Of a DNA stretch of 49,591 bases, positions 7,842-16,434 are shown piece after piece. How positions within the stretch are numbered: position 1 is the stretch's first letter; each line of letters begins with the position of its first letter. The position numbers were made by a program, and so were the translations under genes. The stretch is from Flavobacteriales bacterium (GTDB lineage: Bacteria > Bacteroidota > Bacteroidia > Flavobacteriales_C > GCA-002722245), in the NCBI GenBank assembly GCA_023251075.1, contig JAHEZM010000026.1, positions 1 through 49,591 on the forward strand. The letters are read 5' to 3'. A model generated the notes under the pieces. That model did not search any database, had not been told where the DNA came from, and was given only the letters and a program-made list of their open reading frames with translations.

Positions 7842-10800
7842 AAAGTTCTGTTGATTCCCAGTACCCATCTGAACTGAATATAATCAGGAGAAACGTATGG
7901 AGTTCGATTTAAGAAAAGAGGGAAATCAGCTCTTATCACTAAAGGTTTTACAGTTTCTAATCTTCCGAATTTTTTAATTTTAAAAGTGGTTCCAATACCT
8001 GCGTCGGCACTAAATATTCCTAGTTCGTTTTGAACAGAGCCAGTAGGTACTAACATCATTCCTGCATCACCAAATAAGTAGTAATCGAAATCGAAATACT
8101 GACGGGTTTTATTGTTCGACCATCTCATGTAATCACTAAATTCTAACTCAGCACTTACCGAAGTTCCAGAGATTCCTTTATTTCCAAAAACTACATCTCC
8201 TTTATTATCGAGTTGTGGCATTAGGTATCCGGAAAAACCTCTTAAGTTTAAACCTCCACCTTGCTGGAAGTGATTTATATTACCACCAATTTTTGCATCG
8301 GCAGTAGAGAATGCTCCCGCTGAACGAGTGTATTTATTATCCATTAGTTCTTCTGAGTTCGCACCCGATGCATTTAAGGAAGATTCTAAAGGAATGTTTG
8401 ATCCAGAACCAAATTGAGCGAAAAACCTTGTGCTGAAAATAAATCTATCCAAGTAATTGTGGTTTACTACCGACATCTTAATAGTTGCATAATCATAGTT
8501 GCTTCCAGGCATAGAAGTTCTTAATCCCACCTTAATTTCACCTTGTCCTCTTTCATAATGATAGATGTGGTAATAATCAATGTTGATAGTATTGTTCCAT
8601 TTGTTGGATGTCCATTGATTAGGAATTAATAAATATTGTAATGCATTGAAATCCTTTCGGTACATAGCTTTACCATAAATTCTAAAGCGATGATCTTTCT
8701 CTTTAGAGCTTTTACTTAATCCTAATTCATAGCGCTGTAGCCCTTCTAAATAACTAGAGTGTAAGTCAACACGAACATTTTTACCAAATTTATTTAACAG
8801 TGTGCTGTAATTTAAACGGTAAGAAAGCTTGTCGAATTTATTAATGAAAACATTGGTGTCGGTAATCGCTTGCCCCAACCCACTATTTAACCAAACATTA
8901 AAATCAAAAACATGAAAAACCTTTAAGTAACTACCATTCAAATGAACTCCTGTTTTTAGTCCATCATACCTGTTGTACCATAAATCGGGGCGGTAAAAGA
9001 ATTCGTAATTATTTCTATCGGCAGTATTTTGAATTTTTGAATCTACTTCAAAAGTGTGTGGACATTTTTTAGAATTGTCGATTGCATAAACATCAGCCAA
9101 ACGATGAGTAGGATCAATAATAACGTTGTAAACTCCATCGGGAACAATTACAGAGGCGCTGTATTCTTTTTCAAGATTTCCCCATCCATACCATTTGGGT
9201 AGCACGGTAGCATCAGTGTTTTTTACAAACCATGTATTTGGAATATGAAAATTCATCAAGCTATCATTATTGGTTACAATTTGAAAATCGATAGGCATTT
9301 GCATTTCTCCCTTACGGTTAAAAGTAATGATGTATTCATTTTCTTTCTCTCCTTTCTTAACGCTTTTCACAGAATAGTCGATCACTTTTGTAGTTTCCAG
9401 CCATTGATCAAAAAACCAGTTTAAATCAACTTGAGTATAGCTGATGATGGAGTTTCTAAAATCTTCAAAATAAGGGTGACAAATTTTCCATGTGTTGAAA
9501 TAATTTTGCATTGCGTGAATGAAGAGCGAATCGCCTAAAACATATTGCAGGTTGTACAACATGGTTGCAGTTTTATAGTAAACATGACCGTAACCGCCAG
9601 CATGTTTGATAGATCCACCATCGAAATCACTGGAGTGCGTATTTAAAGCTCTGTCGTCTCTTTGTGCTGCAGCATAAATATAATTATCATAAGCTCTTGT
9701 GTTTACTACCAATTGCTCTTTGTGGTATTTGCGTAAATACGAGTTTTTGATAGGTAGGTGATAAACAGTATCACCATCGATTTTAGATACCGCCCATGAA
9801 TCCAAAAATTGAGTGAAGCCTTCGTCTAGAGCAGCGCGATAAGTTTCGTTATTTCCTACCATTCCATAAAACCAGTTGTGGCCAATTTCATGCGCTAATA
9901 AACTTCGATAGTTGGGATCAACACCATTATCGAGGGTAAGCATTGGATATTCCATTCCATCTTTTGCATCGGCCACTACCATTTTAGGATAGATATATTT
10001 TCCGAAACTTTCCGAATAGGTTTTAATGACTTTAGAAGCATATTCAGCAGCATTTTTCCATCGAGGAGCATCCTCTTCTCGAACTACAGCAACACATAAA
10101 ATATCGTTCCAGTATTTTTCATCTATTCTGTAGGTGGGATCGGCTGTAAAAGCAAAGTCATGTACATTTTCAGCATGGTATATCCATGTTTTCTTTTTTC
10201 CGGGTTCATAAGGGGTAATAACTGTTATGGTATCGTTGGGTTTTCTATTCGTGAAATTACTTAGATCCAATTTTTTCCGCAAAGAATCTGGAAGTACTTC
10301 TGATCTGTTTTGTAACCATCCAGTGGCCTCTAAAACATAGTTTGAGGCCAAAGTTAATTCCACATCATAAGTACCATAATCTCCGTAAAATTCTTTGTCG
10401 AGATGTTGATCAGTACACCATCCAAATTTTCTATCATAAACCGCTATTCTTGGATACCAGTGCACCCCATCAAAATGAACATAACCTCTTCCAGTAGTAA
10501 ATAATTTCATTCTTCTGCTGTTTGAACCTTGATCAAAGTAGGATCTGAATTCAATTTCAAAAGCTGCTTTACCACCTGATTTTATAACCTGAGGTAGAAA
10601 CACTTTCAGAATAGTATTGTCTAATTCGGTTTTTACTTCAACTCCATTCACCTTGAATTTAGTGATCTCTGTTCCTTTTTTCTTTATTTCATAATACTTT
10701 CCATAAGAAGGATAATAGCCTTGTTGTTTTAGCAGGTTATCATAATAGGAGCCAGGTTGAAATGCATTTTGATACAAATGAAAATACACCACCGTTAAGG

Positions 10801-11047
10801 AATCCGGAGAATTATTCCAATACGTTAAAAATTCTTTGCCTGTAATAATATGAGTCTTTTCATTCAATTCGGCTTGAATGGTGTAATGAACATCTTGCTG
10901 CCAGTAGCCATCGTAAGGTTTTTTGTTTTTCCAATATTCAGGATTATTCCAGTTGCGATAGGAGTTGGGGGAGTGCAGTGGATCGTAGACCTGTGCAACT
11001 ATATTGATACTAATTATTAAGGCAAAAAGGGTGCTTATATTTTTCAT
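7838..11047 (-). CDS. M1-family metallopeptidase with C-terminal beta-barrel-like region
   Basis: The 1069-residue protein starts with a signal peptide (about residues 1-19). The peptidase part has a GMEYP exopeptidase-type motif and the zinc site HEIGH (H386, E387, H390) with the third ligand E409, exactly the HExxH-x18-E spacing of M1 aminopeptidases. A GGYGHVYYK segment fits the catalytic Tyr. From about residue 690 the sequence changes to alternating aromatic and polar strands, includes GLNLRGF as in Omp85-type barrels, and ends in Phe after WVLGINRTF. That looks like an outer-membrane beta-barrel fused to the peptidase, placing it at the outer membrane. Such long M1 proteins are seen in this phylum; the barrel part is my inference. 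Confidence 0.88.
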   Translation of the reverse strand: MKNISTLFALIISINIVAQVYDPLHSPNSYRNWNNPEYWKNKKPYDGYWQQDVHYTIQAELNEKTHIITGKEFLTYWNNSPDSLTVVYFHLYQNAFQPGSYYDNLLKQQGYYPSYGKYYEIKKKGTEITKFKVNGVEVKTELDNTILKVFLPQVIKSGGKAAFEIEFRSYFDQGSNSRRMKLFTTGRGYVHFDGVHWYPRIAVYDRKFGWCTDQHLDKEFYGDYGTYDVELTLASNYVLEATGWLQNRSEVLPDSLRKKLDLSNFTNRKPNDTITVITPYEPGKKKTWIYHAENVHDFAFTADPTYRIDEKYWNDILCVAVVREEDAPRWKNAAEYASKVIKTYSESFGKYIYPKMVVADAKDGMEYPMLTLDNGVDPNYRSLLAHEIGHNWFYGMVGNNETYRAALDEGFTQFLDSWAVSKIDGDTVYHLPIKNSYLRKYHKEQLVVNTRAYDNYIYAAAQRDDRALNTHSSDFDGGSIKHAGGYGHVYYKTATMLYNLQYVLGDSLFIHAMQNYFNTWKICHPYFEDFRNSIISYTQVDLNWFFDQWLETTKVIDYSVKSVKKGEKENEYIITFNRKGEMQMPIDFQIVTNNDSLMNFHIPNTWFVKNTDATVLPKWYGWGNLEKEYSASVIVPDGVYNVIIDPTHRLADVYAIDNSKKCPHTFEVDSKIQNTADRNNYEFFYRPDLWYNRYDGLKTGVHLNGSYLKVFHVFDFNVWLNSGLGQAITDTNVFINKFDKLSYRLNYSTLLNKFGKNVRVDLHSSYLEGLQRYELGLSKSSKEKDHRFRIYGKAMYRKDFNALQYLLIPNQWTSNKWNNTINIDYYHIYHYERGQGEIKVGLRTSMPGSNYDYATIKMSVVNHNYLDRFIFSTRFFAQFGSGSNIPLESSLNASGANSEELMDNKYTRSAGAFSTADAKIGGNINHFQQGGGLNLRGFSGYLMPQLDNKGDVVFGNKGISGTSVSAELEFSDYMRWSNNKTRQYFDFDYYLFGDAGMMLVPTGSVQNELGIFSADAGIGTTFKIKKFGRLETVKPLVIRADFPLFLNRTPYVSPDYIQFRWVLGINRTF

Positions 11048-11064
11048 GCTTAAAATATGATGCT

Positions 11065-11072
11065 CAAATATA
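11065..11072 (-). promoter_or_regulatory. Candidate -7 element for the M1 peptidase gene
   Basis: Read on the minus strand this is TATATTTG, a perfect TAnnTTTG. It lies 18 bases upstream of the start codon at 11047. No clear -33 TTTG is found at the usual distance. Confidence 0.4.
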
Positions 11073-11117
11073 CAATAGTAAATGTTGATTTTTTAAAAAA
11101 AATCCAAGTGAATTACT

Positions 11118-11125
11118 TAGTTTTG
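11118..11125 (+). promoter_or_regulatory. Candidate -7 element for the epimerase gene
   Basis: TAGTTTTG is a perfect TAnnTTTG match 21 bases before the ATG at 11147. The -33 region is only a T-rich stretch. Confidence 0.4.
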
Positions 11126-11146
11126 AACCCATAACAAAATCAGTAA

Positions 11147-12244
11147 ATGACGAAGAAAGTATTGGTGTGTGTTGGTACACGACCTAATCTTATCAAAATT
11201 ACTCGACTGAAAGAGTGCTTTGCAAAATATCCAAGCTTGCAATTTAAGTTATTGCATACCGGTCAGCATTTCGATTACAAAATGAGTAAAGTTTTTTTTG
11301 AAGAATTGGGTATTCCTTCCCCTGATGTTCTTTTTGAATTGCAACGAGAAAGTCAGATCAGTGTGGTTAGTCAGATTATGCTGCAGTTCGAAAAAGAAAT
11401 AATTAGCGATCGTCCAGATTTAATTGTGGTGCCGGGTGATGTAGATTCTACTTTTGCATGTGCTTTTGTAGCTAGCAGATATAAAATTCCTGTTGCTCAT
11501 ATAGAAAGCGGTTTGAGGAGTTTTGATAAAAATATGCCGGAAGAAATTAACCGTATTTTAGTAGATAATATAGCAGATTTGTTTTTTACTACTGAAAAAT
11601 CGGGAAATGAAAATTTATTGAGAGAAGGTAAAAGTAGAAACGATATTGTTTTTACAGGCAATACAATGATAGATTCGTTAATTAAATTTCAACCTAATAT
11701 TGAAAATAGCTCAATGTTGGAAAAATTGAATTTGGTTAAGGGGAACTATTTTACTGCAACTTTTCACCGGCCGTCGAATGTTGATTATGAGAAAAATTTA
11801 AAAGCAATATTTAAACTCATCAATAATATTTCAAAAAACACCAAGGTTATTTTTCCTATTCATCCTCGAACTTTGAAAAATGCTGAGCACTTTGGTTTTA
11901 ATCACTTATTGGAATGTGATAATATTGTTATTTGTGACCCTTTGGGGTATCTTGATTTTATGAAAATCATTAAGTATTCTAAGGGTGTTATTACCGACTC
12001 TGGCGGTATTCAGGAAGAAACTACCTTTTTAGGAGTTCCCTGTTTAACTATCAGGGATAATACAGAAAGACCGGTTACCGTTGAAGTTGGGACCAATACT
12101 TTATTGCCTTTGGATGAAGAAGAGATTATGCTTTATGTGAATCAAATCTTGATGAGGACTTATAAAACTGGTAGAATTCCTGAAAAATGGGATGGTAGAT
12201 CATCAGAAAGAATAGTGGAAGCCATCTACAAATTTTTGGCTTAA
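11147..12244 (+). CDS. wecB: UDP-N-acetylglucosamine 2-epimerase (non-hydrolysing)
   Basis: This enzyme interconverts UDP-GlcNAc and UDP-ManNAc, supplying ManNAc-type sugars for surface glycans. The 365-residue length is normal. Residues matching the known active site are visible: GDVDST (D98), HIESGLRS (E120), PEEINR (E133) and TFHRPSN (H207), followed by the C-terminal SGGIQEE UDP-binding loop. The N-terminal loop reads GTRPNLIK rather than the more common GTRPEAIK, a variant that may mark a subfamily with another HexNAc substrate. The gene stands alone on the plus strand between two minus-strand genes, diverging from the M1 peptidase and overlapping yihY by four bases at the stops. Confidence 0.87.
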   Translation: MTKKVLVCVGTRPNLIKITRLKECFAKYPSLQFKLLHTGQHFDYKMSKVFFEELGIPSPDVLFELQRESQISVVSQIMLQFEKEIISDRPDLIVVPGDVDSTFACAFVASRYKIPVAHIESGLRSFDKNMPEEINRILVDNIADLFFTTEKSGNENLLREGKSRNDIVFTGNTMIDSLIKFQPNIENSSMLEKLNLVKGNYFTATFHRPSNVDYEKNLKAIFKLINNISKNTKVIFPIHPRTLKNAEHFGFNHLLECDNIVICDPLGYLDFMKIIKYSKGVITDSGGIQEETTFLGVPCLTIRDNTERPVTVEVGTNTLLPLDEEEIMLYVNQILMRTYKTGRIPEKWDGRSSERIVEAIYKFLA

Positions 12245-13188
12245 TTTTCTTCTTCTCTTAATATATTTGATTTTTTGGCGGTGGCTATGCTTGTGTTTAT
12301 ATCGAAGCCTAGTAGTAAAATATAGGAGTTAAGATAGAACCACAACATTACAATCATAATAGTTCCTATTGATCCATATATTTTATTGTAAGTACTGAAG
12401 TATTGTAGGTAAATTGAAAAACCGTAGGAGGTAGCAATTAATAAAAAGGTAGTTACGATTGATCCCGGTGAGAAAAATTTGAAATGTTTTCTTTTGGCCG
12501 GACCGTAATAAAAAAGCAAAGCTATAGCGAAGTAGTATAGCGCAAAAACCATCATCCATTTGGCAGAGTGAATCAAAAAGCTGCTTAAACCGTCATTGTT
12601 TATAATGTCCTTTTGTTCAGCAAAATCAACCAAAAGATGAGTAGCAATTATCAGTGCGATGCTCAATAAAAGAAGGAATGTGAGTACAAATGCTAAAATT
12701 ACGGAGATAACTCTTTGCATGAACGGATTTCTGGTTTCATTTACGTGGTAACTGTTGTTGAATTCAATCATTAAAGAGTGTACTCCATTGGTGGTTAGAT
12801 AGAGCATCAGAAAAAAATTAATGGATAGTAATCCTCCGCGTGGTGTGCTTATCAGATCTTCAATTGTAGATATGGCAATCTCACTAATGCCTTTAGGCAT
12901 ATTTGTTTTTAATATGTCTATTAATGTAGTTTGAAAACCATCTACAGGAATAATAGGAATTAAGGTGAATAGGAAAATGATACCTGGAAAGACAGCGAAG
13001 AAAAACTTGAATGCTAAGGAAGAGGCACGGGTTGAAAAAGTTCCGTTTTGAACACCAATTAAAAAGAGCTTACCTACGTCATAAATTGAAGCACCTTGGA
13101 AGCCTGGAAATGATTTTCTTTGTGAAAAATCAATGAGCTTTCTCACCAGAGAATTGTTTAATATTAATGATTTAATCTTGCTAGCCAT
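12241..13188 (-). CDS. YihY/BrkB family inner-membrane protein
   Basis: The 315-residue protein has about six transmembrane segments. It shows the family pattern: TRASSLAFKFFFAVFPG in the first segment, a middle block with STPRGGLLS, and a YFSTYNKIYGSIGTIMI block near the end. Members were once called ribonuclease BN by mistake; the real function of the family is unknown. Its start overlaps the end of nadC by eight bases, so it sits in a nadC-led transcript with translational coupling. Confidence 0.85.
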   Translation of the reverse strand: MASKIKSLILNNSLVRKLIDFSQRKSFPGFQGASIYDVGKLFLIGVQNGTFSTRASSLAFKFFFAVFPGIIFLFTLIPIIPVDGFQTTLIDILKTNMPKGISEIAISTIEDLISTPRGGLLSINFFLMLYLTTNGVHSLMIEFNNSYHVNETRNPFMQRVISVILAFVLTFLLLLSIALIIATHLLVDFAEQKDIINNDGLSSFLIHSAKWMMVFALYYFAIALLFYYGPAKRKHFKFFSPGSIVTTFLLIATSYGFSIYLQYFSTYNKIYGSIGTIMIVMLWFYLNSYILLLGFDINTSIATAKKSNILREEEN

Positions 13189-14038
13189 TTCTTTGTGCAG
13201 TTAAGCTTATGTCGAAATTTTTAACTGTATGTGTGAGTGCTCCTATAGAAATATAATCCACTCCTGTTTCTGCATATTCAACAAGATTTTTTTCGTTAAT
13301 ACCTCCCGATGCCTCTGTTTCATATTTACCATCGATTATTTCCAATGCTATTTTAATGTTTTCGGGTTTGAAGTTATCTAACATTATTCTATGAATTCCT
13401 CCAACCAATAAAACTTCATTTAATTCCTCCAGATTCCGCACTTCTACTTCAATCTTAATGTCGAGATTTCTGTCTTTAATATATTTTTTGGCACTCTCAA
13501 TGGCTTTGCTAATTCCCCCCGCAAAATCAATATGATTGTCTTTGATCATCATCATATCGTATAGGCCCATTCTGTGGTTTTTTCCACCGCCTGTTAGAAC
13601 AGCTTCCTTTTCTAAAAAGCGAAGGCCTGGTGTGGTTTTTCTGGTATCTAAAATTTTGGTGTGGGTATGTTTTATTTTATTCGATAAAAATGAGCTATAA
13701 GTAGATATTCCCGACATTCTTTGCATTACATTGAGAGCGATACGTTCCATAGCAAGAATACTTCTTGCATTTCCTGAAATGGTTATTAATTCTGTTCCAA
13801 AATCAACTGGTTGTCCGTCGTGTACTAATTTTTCTATCACTAAACTTTTATCGTAATACAAGAAAATTTTTTCTGCCCATTCAATGCCAGCGATAATTCC
13901 TTTGTCTTTAGAGGTGATTTTAGCAACGACTTGGCTGTTTTCCGGAATGGTAGCTAAGGAAGTATGGTCTCCTGTGCTAATATCTTCACTAATGGCAGCA
14001 GTAATAAAGGAAAGGAAAAGATTCTCTCTATTCTCCAT
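13181..14038 (-). CDS. nadC: Nicotinate-nucleotide diphosphorylase (carboxylating)
   Basis: NadC makes nicotinate mononucleotide from quinolinate and PRPP in de novo NAD synthesis. Visible family motifs include EDISTGDHTS near the start, the block ILDTRKTTPGLR, GGGKNHRMGLYD and MIKDNHI, and a C-terminal EASGGI and DYISIGALTH region for phosphate binding. The frame opens at 14050 (MLLKMENRE). I prefer the ATG at 14038 because the alignment begins soon after, but either start overlaps the upstream DUF4783 gene (by 11 or 23 bases). No nadA or nadB is in the window. The product is cytoplasmic and full length (285 residues from 14038). Confidence 0.92.
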   Translation of the reverse strand: MENRENLFLSFITAAISEDISTGDHTSLATIPENSQVVAKITSKDKGIIAGIEWAEKIFLYYDKSLVIEKLVHDGQPVDFGTELITISGNARSILAMERIALNVMQRMSGISTYSSFLSNKIKHTHTKILDTRKTTPGLRFLEKEAVLTGGGKNHRMGLYDMMMIKDNHIDFAGGISKAIESAKKYIKDRNLDIKIEVEVRNLEELNEVLLVGGIHRIMLDNFKPENIKIALEIIDGKYETEASGGINEKNLVEYAETGVDYISIGALTHTVKNFDISLTAQRNG

Positions 14039-14411
14039 TTTCAGCAACAACTCGAAGTTTTTGAATTAACATATTGCCATTAATGGCTTTCAGAAAGTAG
14101 TAAACCTGAAATTGCCCGGTAGCGGTAGTTAAAGTTCCAATTACATAATTACTACCATCTTGTGAATTTCCCTGATGATTCATTCTAAATCCAGTAGGTT
14201 TGTTTTTTTCGAAAAAACTTTTTAGTATTTGTCCGGCTTGCGCCTGGCTATATACACTTTCAGTGTTGTTAACGGTAAGATCGATATTGGCACTAAAATA
14301 TTTAGTTAATGTTGCAGCATCTCCTGTTTTCAATGCTATGTTAATGGTATCCTGAATACCAGGAGCAACGAATAAGGCGCCAGCTAATACTATTGAAAAG
14401 AATACTTTCAT
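14028..14411 (-). CDS. DUF4783 protein, exported
   Basis: The 127-residue product has a signal peptide (about residues 1-17). A small alpha+beta domain follows whose layout (GDAATLTKYF, VYSQAQAGQILKSFF, GTLTTATGQFQVYYFLK) matches DUF4783, an NTF2-like fold common in Bacteroidota. No catalytic residues are recognised. It is probably periplasmic. It is the first gene of the DUF4783-nadC-yihY run and overlaps nadC, an arrangement that points to shared expression rather than shared function. Confidence 0.78.
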   Translation of the reverse strand: MKVFFSIVLAGALFVAPGIQDTINIALKTGDAATLTKYFSANIDLTVNNTESVYSQAQAGQILKSFFEKNKPTGFRMNHQGNSQDGSNYVIGTLTTATGQFQVYYFLKAINGNMLIQKLRVVAENGE

Positions 14412-14571
14412 GCGAGTTGATATTATTTTTTACCTGAAACTAAAACTACAGTGCTCAATTTAGTAGCAATTATTAAACCAAAAAAAGAAAAGCAACCAAA
14501 TAGTTTAAGTCCATCAGAAAAACCGAAGGAAAGATAAGAGTTATTTTGATTATTTTAGCAAAGGAATAGCT

Positions 14572-15039
14572 ATGAAAATCAAAATAATAGAGATAGGAAA
14601 AACACAAAGCAAGGATTGGCAGGCTCTAATTGATGAATATATTAAGAGGGCAAATAAGTACTCTACAGTTGAATTGATTACCTTAAATCCTAAGTGTAAT
14701 AAAACTGAAATTAATGCCGTTCGTGATTTTGAAGGAAAACATTTAATTTCATTTTTAGCTGATTCAAAACAAAACGTTGTTTTGCTGGATGAAAAAGGAA
14801 AAGAGTTTTCCTCGGTAGGTTTCTCCCAATACATTCAAAAGCATCAGTTAAGTGGTAAAAAAGAGCTTTGTTTTGTTATAGGTGGTGCCTACGGTTTTAG
14901 TGAGGAAGTTCGAACTTTGTACAGAGAAACCATTGCATTGTCTCAAATGACTTTCACCCATCAAATGATACGATTAATATTTGCTGAGCAATTGTACCGT
15001 AGTTTTACTATTTTAGCCAACGAAAAATACCACCATTAG
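14572..15039 (+). CDS. rlmH: 23S rRNA (pseudouridine-1915-N3)-methyltransferase
   Basis: RlmH methylates pseudouridine 1915 in helix 69 of 23S rRNA, acting on assembled 70S ribosomes. It is a SPOUT-class enzyme, and the 155-residue length is normal. The C-terminal trefoil-knot SAM site is clear: FVIGGAYGFSEEV, then LSQMTFTHQMIRLIFAEQLYR and the terminal KYHH. The start ATG at 14572 begins MKIKIIEIGK, as expected. The neighbouring membrane protein starts five bases after its stop. Confidence 0.95.
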   Translation: MKIKIIEIGKTQSKDWQALIDEYIKRANKYSTVELITLNPKCNKTEINAVRDFEGKHLISFLADSKQNVVLLDEKGKEFSSVGFSQYIQKHQLSGKKELCFVIGGAYGFSEEVRTLYRETIALSQMTFTHQMIRLIFAEQLYRSFTILANEKYHH

Positions 15040-15043
15040 ATAA

Positions 15044-16411
15044 ATGAATTATTTTGGATACGATATAGGTACAGTTGCTGATTTTTACATTGCCCCTATT
15101 TGCTTTTTTTTAATCATTTATATTTCCAGACACACAGTAAAAATCAATGATCCATGGGAGCAGAAGGTTTTTAATAATGCTTTGATATTAAAATTATTGT
15201 CGGGATTATTGATATGTGCCATTTACATTTTTTACTATAAAGGGGGAGATACTATTATCTACATGCATGATGCACTTATTCTTGAAAATGTTTTTTGGAA
15301 ACTACCCAGTGATTATTTTGATTTTTTGTTCAATGGTATGTATGATACGGAGAAGGGAAGAATAAATTTATGGAAGCACTTTTTTCATTTAAGAGATTAT
15401 AACTTAGAATATTTTAGTTACCGTCATGATGAACGAGCCTTTTTTGTAGCAAGATTGGCTAGTATATGTGCTATAATTACTGGTGGTTCTTTTTATTCAA
15501 CAAGTATGCTTTTTGGAACTTTTGCGGCTATAGGTGTTTGGAAATTATATAAAATATTTGCAGAGTATTATCCAGTATTTAAAAGGCAATTAATTTATAC
15601 TGTTATTTTTATTCCCTCTGTTATGTTTTGGGGAGCGGGCGTATTGAAAGACCCTATAACCTTTGGAGCACTTTGTTTTTTGATGCATAATTTCCATAAT
15701 ATTTTAAAAAGAAGAAATATTGCTTCTTCGGTTATAGGTTGTTTAATCTATGGATTTATTTTGTTGGCCATTAAACCCTATATTCTAAATGCCTTTATTG
15801 TAGGGATTGGTTCTTGGGTTTTATCTAATTATTTAGTGAAGATAAAATCTGTTGTTTTTCAGGTTTTGTTATTGCCTTTGTTATTGGGTTTTTCCATAGG
15901 CATAGTAATGTTTTTTTTAGATGTATTAGGTTCTGATACCGGGAAATATTCTCTTGAAAAAGTACTAGATGAAGCGGCTTTGGTTCAAAATGATTTAAAA
16001 CAGGATTATTATGGAGGGCATCGCTTTGATATCGGTACGTTTGAACCAACAATTGGAGGTGTATTATCGAAAGCCCCTATAGCAATATTTACAACGCTTT
16101 ATCGTCCATTTATTTGGGAAGCTAAAAATATCTTTGTTTTTATTTCAGCACTAGAGGCCACCGTGATTTTGATTTTTACTTTTATTGCTATTTTTCGAAT
16201 AAAAATATACAATCTTCAAGGGATTTTATTGATAAATCCTATTCTTTTTTTCTCCTTTATTTTTTCTCTTTTCTTCTCTTTTTTTCTAGGATTAACAACG
16301 GCTAATTTCGGTGCACTAGTTCGGTATAAAATACCCTTGATGCCTTTCTATGTTTCTATGGTGTATATCTTGAGTAATTATGCGAAAGTTCCTAAGAAAC
16401 AGAAAGATTGA
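15044..16411 (+). CDS. Polytopic membrane protein of unknown function, glycan-polymerase/GT-C-like
   Basis: I do not recognise a named family. The 455-residue protein has about ten hydrophobic segments. Two conserved-looking loops stand out: YKGGDTIIYMHDA near residues 65-77 and FWGAGVLKDPITFGA near 195-209, with an acidic and a basic residue as expected for a lipid-linked-sugar enzyme. Such a layout resembles GT-C transferases and oligosaccharide polymerases, which is an inference from topology only. It follows rlmH by four bases and converges with a GT4 gene, next to a nucleotide-sugar epimerase, which supports a role in surface glycan assembly. Confidence 0.6.
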   Translation: MNYFGYDIGTVADFYIAPICFFLIIYISRHTVKINDPWEQKVFNNALILKLLSGLLICAIYIFYYKGGDTIIYMHDALILENVFWKLPSDYFDFLFNGMYDTEKGRINLWKHFFHLRDYNLEYFSYRHDERAFFVARLASICAIITGGSFYSTSMLFGTFAAIGVWKLYKIFAEYYPVFKRQLIYTVIFIPSVMFWGAGVLKDPITFGALCFLMHNFHNILKRRNIASSVIGCLIYGFILLAIKPYILNAFIVGIGSWVLSNYLVKIKSVVFQVLLLPLLLGFSIGIVMFFLDVLGSDTGKYSLEKVLDEAALVQNDLKQDYYGGHRFDIGTFEPTIGGVLSKAPIAIFTTLYRPFIWEAKNIFVFISALEATVILIFTFIAIFRIKIYNLQGILLINPILFFSFIFSLFFSFFLGLTTANFGALVRYKIPLMPFYVSMVYILSNYAKVPKKQKD

Positions 16412-16434
16412 TAATTGAGTTTAGTCTCCTCTTA

